From: Acetobacteraceae bacterium
GTDB lineage: Bacteria; Pseudomonadota; Alphaproteobacteria; Acetobacterales; Acetobacteraceae
Length of the DNA stretch: 15,753 nucleotides
Reading direction: 5' to 3'
Assembly (NCBI GenBank): GCA_027306955.1
Contig: DAHUXX010000262.1
Location: 1 to 15,753 of the forward strand
Position 1 is the stretch's first letter, and every line of letters starts with the position of its first letter. Under the pieces are notes generated by a model. That model saw only the letters and a list, made by a program, of their open reading frames with translations, was not told the origin of the DNA and did not search any database. The position numbers and the translations under genes are program-made. Positions 13,844 to 15,753 of the stretch are shown in pieces.

Positions 13844-14818
13844 TCAAAAGCAGGGGCGGCCGGGGATGGCTTGCGCGCCGTAACGCGCGTCCCATCGGTC
13901 CTGCGCCGCCTGCAGCACGCGCATCGCCGGCAGGACGGAGGCACCGGTGACGGCGGGCATGCGCCCGGCGCGGACCGCGGCGATGAAATCGTGCGTGACG
14001 CGGGCGCAGTTGGTCTGCTCGTCCTCGATCGCGACGGTGCCCGCCGCGGTTCGCAGCGTGCCGGCCAGGATGTCGAAGGCGTAGGTGTCGCGGTCGGTCA
14101 CGATCAGCTTGTCGTAGTAGCGGTACTGCGCGTGGTAGGAGCCGTGGACGAGCAGCGTCTGGTCCGCCTCGGTCTCCACCAGCACCGTGCATTCCATCGG
14201 CGTGCCGGTCACCGGATGCAGCGCGCCGAGATGGCTCTGCACGGAGCGCACCGGCGTCGCGTCGAACAGGAACATGCCGAGATCGACGAAATGGCAGAAA
14301 TGGTGCCAGAGGATGTTGTCCACCCAGCTGCGCCGGTAGCCGGTGGCGCCGATGTTGACCAGGCGCCTGATGAAGAAGCGGCCGGCGATGTGGCGGATGT
14401 GCTCCTCCCCGGCGGCGATGCGCAGGCGCAGCGCCTCGCGTTCCCGGCGGAAGCGCATCGGGTGGCACAGCCCCCAGGGAACGCCGGCGCGCTCGCCCGC
14501 GGCCACCACGCGCTCGGCGCCGGCCAGGCTCATTGCGATCGGGATTTCCAGCAGCACCGGCTTCTTCGCCTCCAGGCAGGCGATGGCCTGGGCCTCATGC
14601 ATCTCGGAGGGCGTCGCAAGGATGACCGCATCCACCGCCGGGTCGGCGAGGGCTTCCTCGAACGAGGTGGTCCACTTCCGGTAGCCGTAGCGCGCGGCGA
14701 ACTCTGCGGCGGCCCCGGCGCGGCGGCCCACCAGCAGGTAGGGCACGCCGCCCGCGGCGGCGAGCGCCTCGGTGTGCCACATTCCCATCATGCCATATCC
14801 AACCAGCGCGATGTTCAT
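13844..14818 (-). CDS. Gfo/Idh/MocA family oxidoreductase, LigC-like
   Basis: The product is 324 residues. The N-terminal Rossmann fold has GYGMMG (7-12) for NAD(P) and AVILATPSEMHEAQAIACLEAKKPVLLEIPIA (64-95). The usual EKP is EIP (E91-I-P), as in LigC, the 4-carboxy-2-hydroxymuconate-6-semialdehyde dehydrogenase of protocatechuate 4,5-cleavage. Other LigC-like features are GRFFIRRLVNIG and YRRSWVDNILWHHFCHFVDL (161-180), with two histidines at the active-site position. The reaction is probably NAD(P)-dependent oxidation of an aldehyde, hemiacetal or alcohol. No other lig genes are present, so the substrate is open. The ATG at 14818 has a GAGGAG ribosome site directly after a 14-bp palindrome. 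Confidence 0.88.
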   Translation of the reverse strand: MNIALVGYGMMGMWHTEALAAAGGVPYLLVGRRAGAAAEFAARYGYRKWTTSFEEALADPAVDAVILATPSEMHEAQAIACLEAKKPVLLEIPIAMSLAGAERVVAAGERAGVPWGLCHPMRFRREREALRLRIAAGEEHIRHIAGRFFIRRLVNIGATGYRRSWVDNILWHHFCHFVDLGMFLFDATPVRSVQSHLGALHPVTGTPMECTVLVETEADQTLLVHGSYHAQYRYYDKLIVTDRDTYAFDILAGTLRTAAGTVAIEDEQTNCARVTHDFIAAVRAGRMPAVTGASVLPAMRVLQAAQDRWDARYGAQAIPGRPCF

Positions 14819-14831
14819 CCGTCGCGTCTCC

Positions 14832-14845
14832 TCATCGGCCGATGA
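14832..14845. repeat. 14-bp perfect palindrome just upstream of the Gfo/Idh/MocA gene
   Basis: TCATCGGCCGATGA reads the same on both strands. It sits in the 57-bp gap between the ctaG stop and the oxidoreductase ATG, and its last bases run into the GAGGAG ribosome site on the minus strand. It could be a repressor operator or a hairpin that limits access to the ribosome site. Confidence 0.4.
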
Positions 14846-14875
14846 TCCGGTGGGTCGGCGGCCGAAACCTCGAAC

Positions 14876-15739
14876 CTACCGTCCGGTCCACACGCTGGCA
14901 TCGATCCGCCGCTGCCCGACCTCTATGAACGCCGGCGCGGAGCCAGGGCTCTCGCGCTCTTCGTCGAGGCGCATGGCATTGAGCGGGAGCAGTATCGCGA
15001 CAGCCGTCATCAGGCCGCTCGGGATCCAGAGAACCAGGCCGCCCAGGATCTGATCGCTCGCGGGGCTGACCCAGTCGAGCCGGCCGCAGAAATCGTAGAA
15101 CCCGTAAAGCGCGCGCGTCGTGAACGCGATGTAGGCACCGACCGGCATGACCGGCAGCATCACGACGAAGATCAGCACCATCCGCGTTAGGTAGGAGATG
15201 CCGGCCAGAGGGCGCGGCCGCGGATCGAGCACCAGGCACCAGAACAGCACGCCGTCGGTCGCCATGAGGATGTTCATGGCATCGAACACGCGCCAGTCGA
15301 GCATCATCCGGAAGACGACGGCCGGAACCACCTGTCCGACCAGCAGCAGGACGAACAACACGGCCGCCACGACCGGCTGCTGGACAAAGCGAACGCCCGC
15401 CTGGACCGGCGCCGCCCGAAGGGCGCGAAGCACGCCACCCGGCGCGCCCTCCCCGAGCGGAGCAAGAGGCCATGACAGCGCCACCAGGAACGGGCCGATA
15501 TCGTGCAACACGAATTGCTGGATCTGGGTCGCCACGAAGAGATGCTCGGCAAGGTAGGTGAGCTTCGTCTGCAGGACGGCGTAGATCGAAGCCATGCCGG
15601 CGATGTAGCAGACCTGTCGCCACGGCGCGGGACGAGCCGGCGGCGCCATACGCAGCACGCCCCGGACGTACCAGAGTATGGGCAAAACACAGCCCAGGTA
15701 CTCGACCCACGAAAATTCCCACGGCGCCCAGGTTGGCAT
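14876..15739 (-). CDS. ctaG: caa3-type cytochrome c oxidase assembly protein CtaG
   Basis: The product is 287 residues from ATG 15739, with about seven membrane segments. The FSWVEYLGCVLPILWYVRGV first segment, AEHLFVATQIQQFVLHDIGPFLVALSWPL, FDAMNILMATDGVLFWCLVLDPRP and the ALYGFYDFCGRLDWVSPASDQILGGLVLWIPSGLM block are characteristic of the Caa3_CtaG family, inner-membrane factors for assembly of the CuA/CuB-containing oxidase. The histidines H86 (AEHLFV-type segment) and H99 (LHDIGP) are conserved candidate metal ligands. The frame stays open upstream to the window edge (YPAD before the Met), so the true start may lie outside. The following gene starts 57 bp downstream. The copper link to the nearby buf operon may be coincidental. 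Confidence 0.85.
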   Translation of the reverse strand: MPTWAPWEFSWVEYLGCVLPILWYVRGVLRMAPPARPAPWRQVCYIAGMASIYAVLQTKLTYLAEHLFVATQIQQFVLHDIGPFLVALSWPLAPLGEGAPGGVLRALRAAPVQAGVRFVQQPVVAAVLFVLLLVGQVVPAVVFRMMLDWRVFDAMNILMATDGVLFWCLVLDPRPRPLAGISYLTRMVLIFVVMLPVMPVGAYIAFTTRALYGFYDFCGRLDWVSPASDQILGGLVLWIPSGLMTAVAILLPLNAMRLDEERESPGSAPAFIEVGQRRIDASVWTGR

Positions 15740-15753
15740 GTCCGCGGGATAGA

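Noticed and set aside
14537..14548. EKP motif of the Gfo/Idh/MocA protein replaced by EIP
   Set aside because: LigC-type members of the family also have EIP, so it marks the subfamily rather than a defect.

Overview
This is a GC-rich, almost fully coding chromosomal window from a proteobacterium. Gene content and protein style (YggS-Kup pair, a bufferin operon with an NrsF-type remnant, 2OG oxygenases in tandem, a caa3-type CtaG) point to an alphaproteobacterium, most likely Rhodospirillales/Acetobacteraceae. That placement is inferred from family resemblance, not from a marker gene. There is no tRNA, rRNA, CRISPR array, insertion sequence or phage gene.

Layout. (1) 1-374, minus: the N-terminal part of a ThiE/TenI-like thiamine phosphate synthase, running off the left edge. 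Its likely ATG overlaps the likely ATG of the divergent yggS. (2) 373-5265, plus: yggS (PLP homeostasis protein), kup (K+ uptake), a ferritin-like di-iron protein and an OpgC-type membrane acyltransferase, closely spaced. (3) 5275-5599, minus: a broken DUF302 exported-protein gene that has lost its middle and its reading frame. (4) 5711-10162, minus: an MFS transporter gene overlapping a gene that fuses a degenerate metallophosphoesterase domain to a radical SAM domain, followed after 84 bp by two overlapping 2OG-Fe(II) oxygenase genes. The 84-bp gap carries a perfect FNR/Anr/FixK-type palindrome placed correctly for a class II promoter driving the oxygenase pair. (5) 10220-12851, plus: a bufferin (DUF2282/BufA1) RiPP metallophore operon, bufA-bufB(MNIO)-bufC(DUF2063)-doxX. 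It is preceded only by the C-terminal stub of an NrsF-like anti-sigma gene. An ECF-type promoter candidate overlaps the stub's end. (6) 12866-15739, minus: a PAPS-dependent sulfotransferase, a Gfo/Idh/MocA oxidoreductase resembling LigC, and a caa3-type CtaG cytochrome oxidase assembly protein that reaches the right edge.

How the parts work together. The buf operon is the clearest functional unit: BufA is an exported cysteine peptide, BufB with BufC oxidises its cysteines, and DoxX is the membrane partner. It is a family known for copper protection. Its usual sigma/anti-sigma control module is almost gone here. The best candidate for an undescribed system is the minus-strand block 5711-10162. 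In it a transporter, a metallophosphoesterase-radical SAM fusion and two iron/2-oxoglutarate oxygenases sit together, and the O2-dependent enzymes appear to be under an oxygen- or NO-responsive regulator. Its substrate cannot be read from the sequence.
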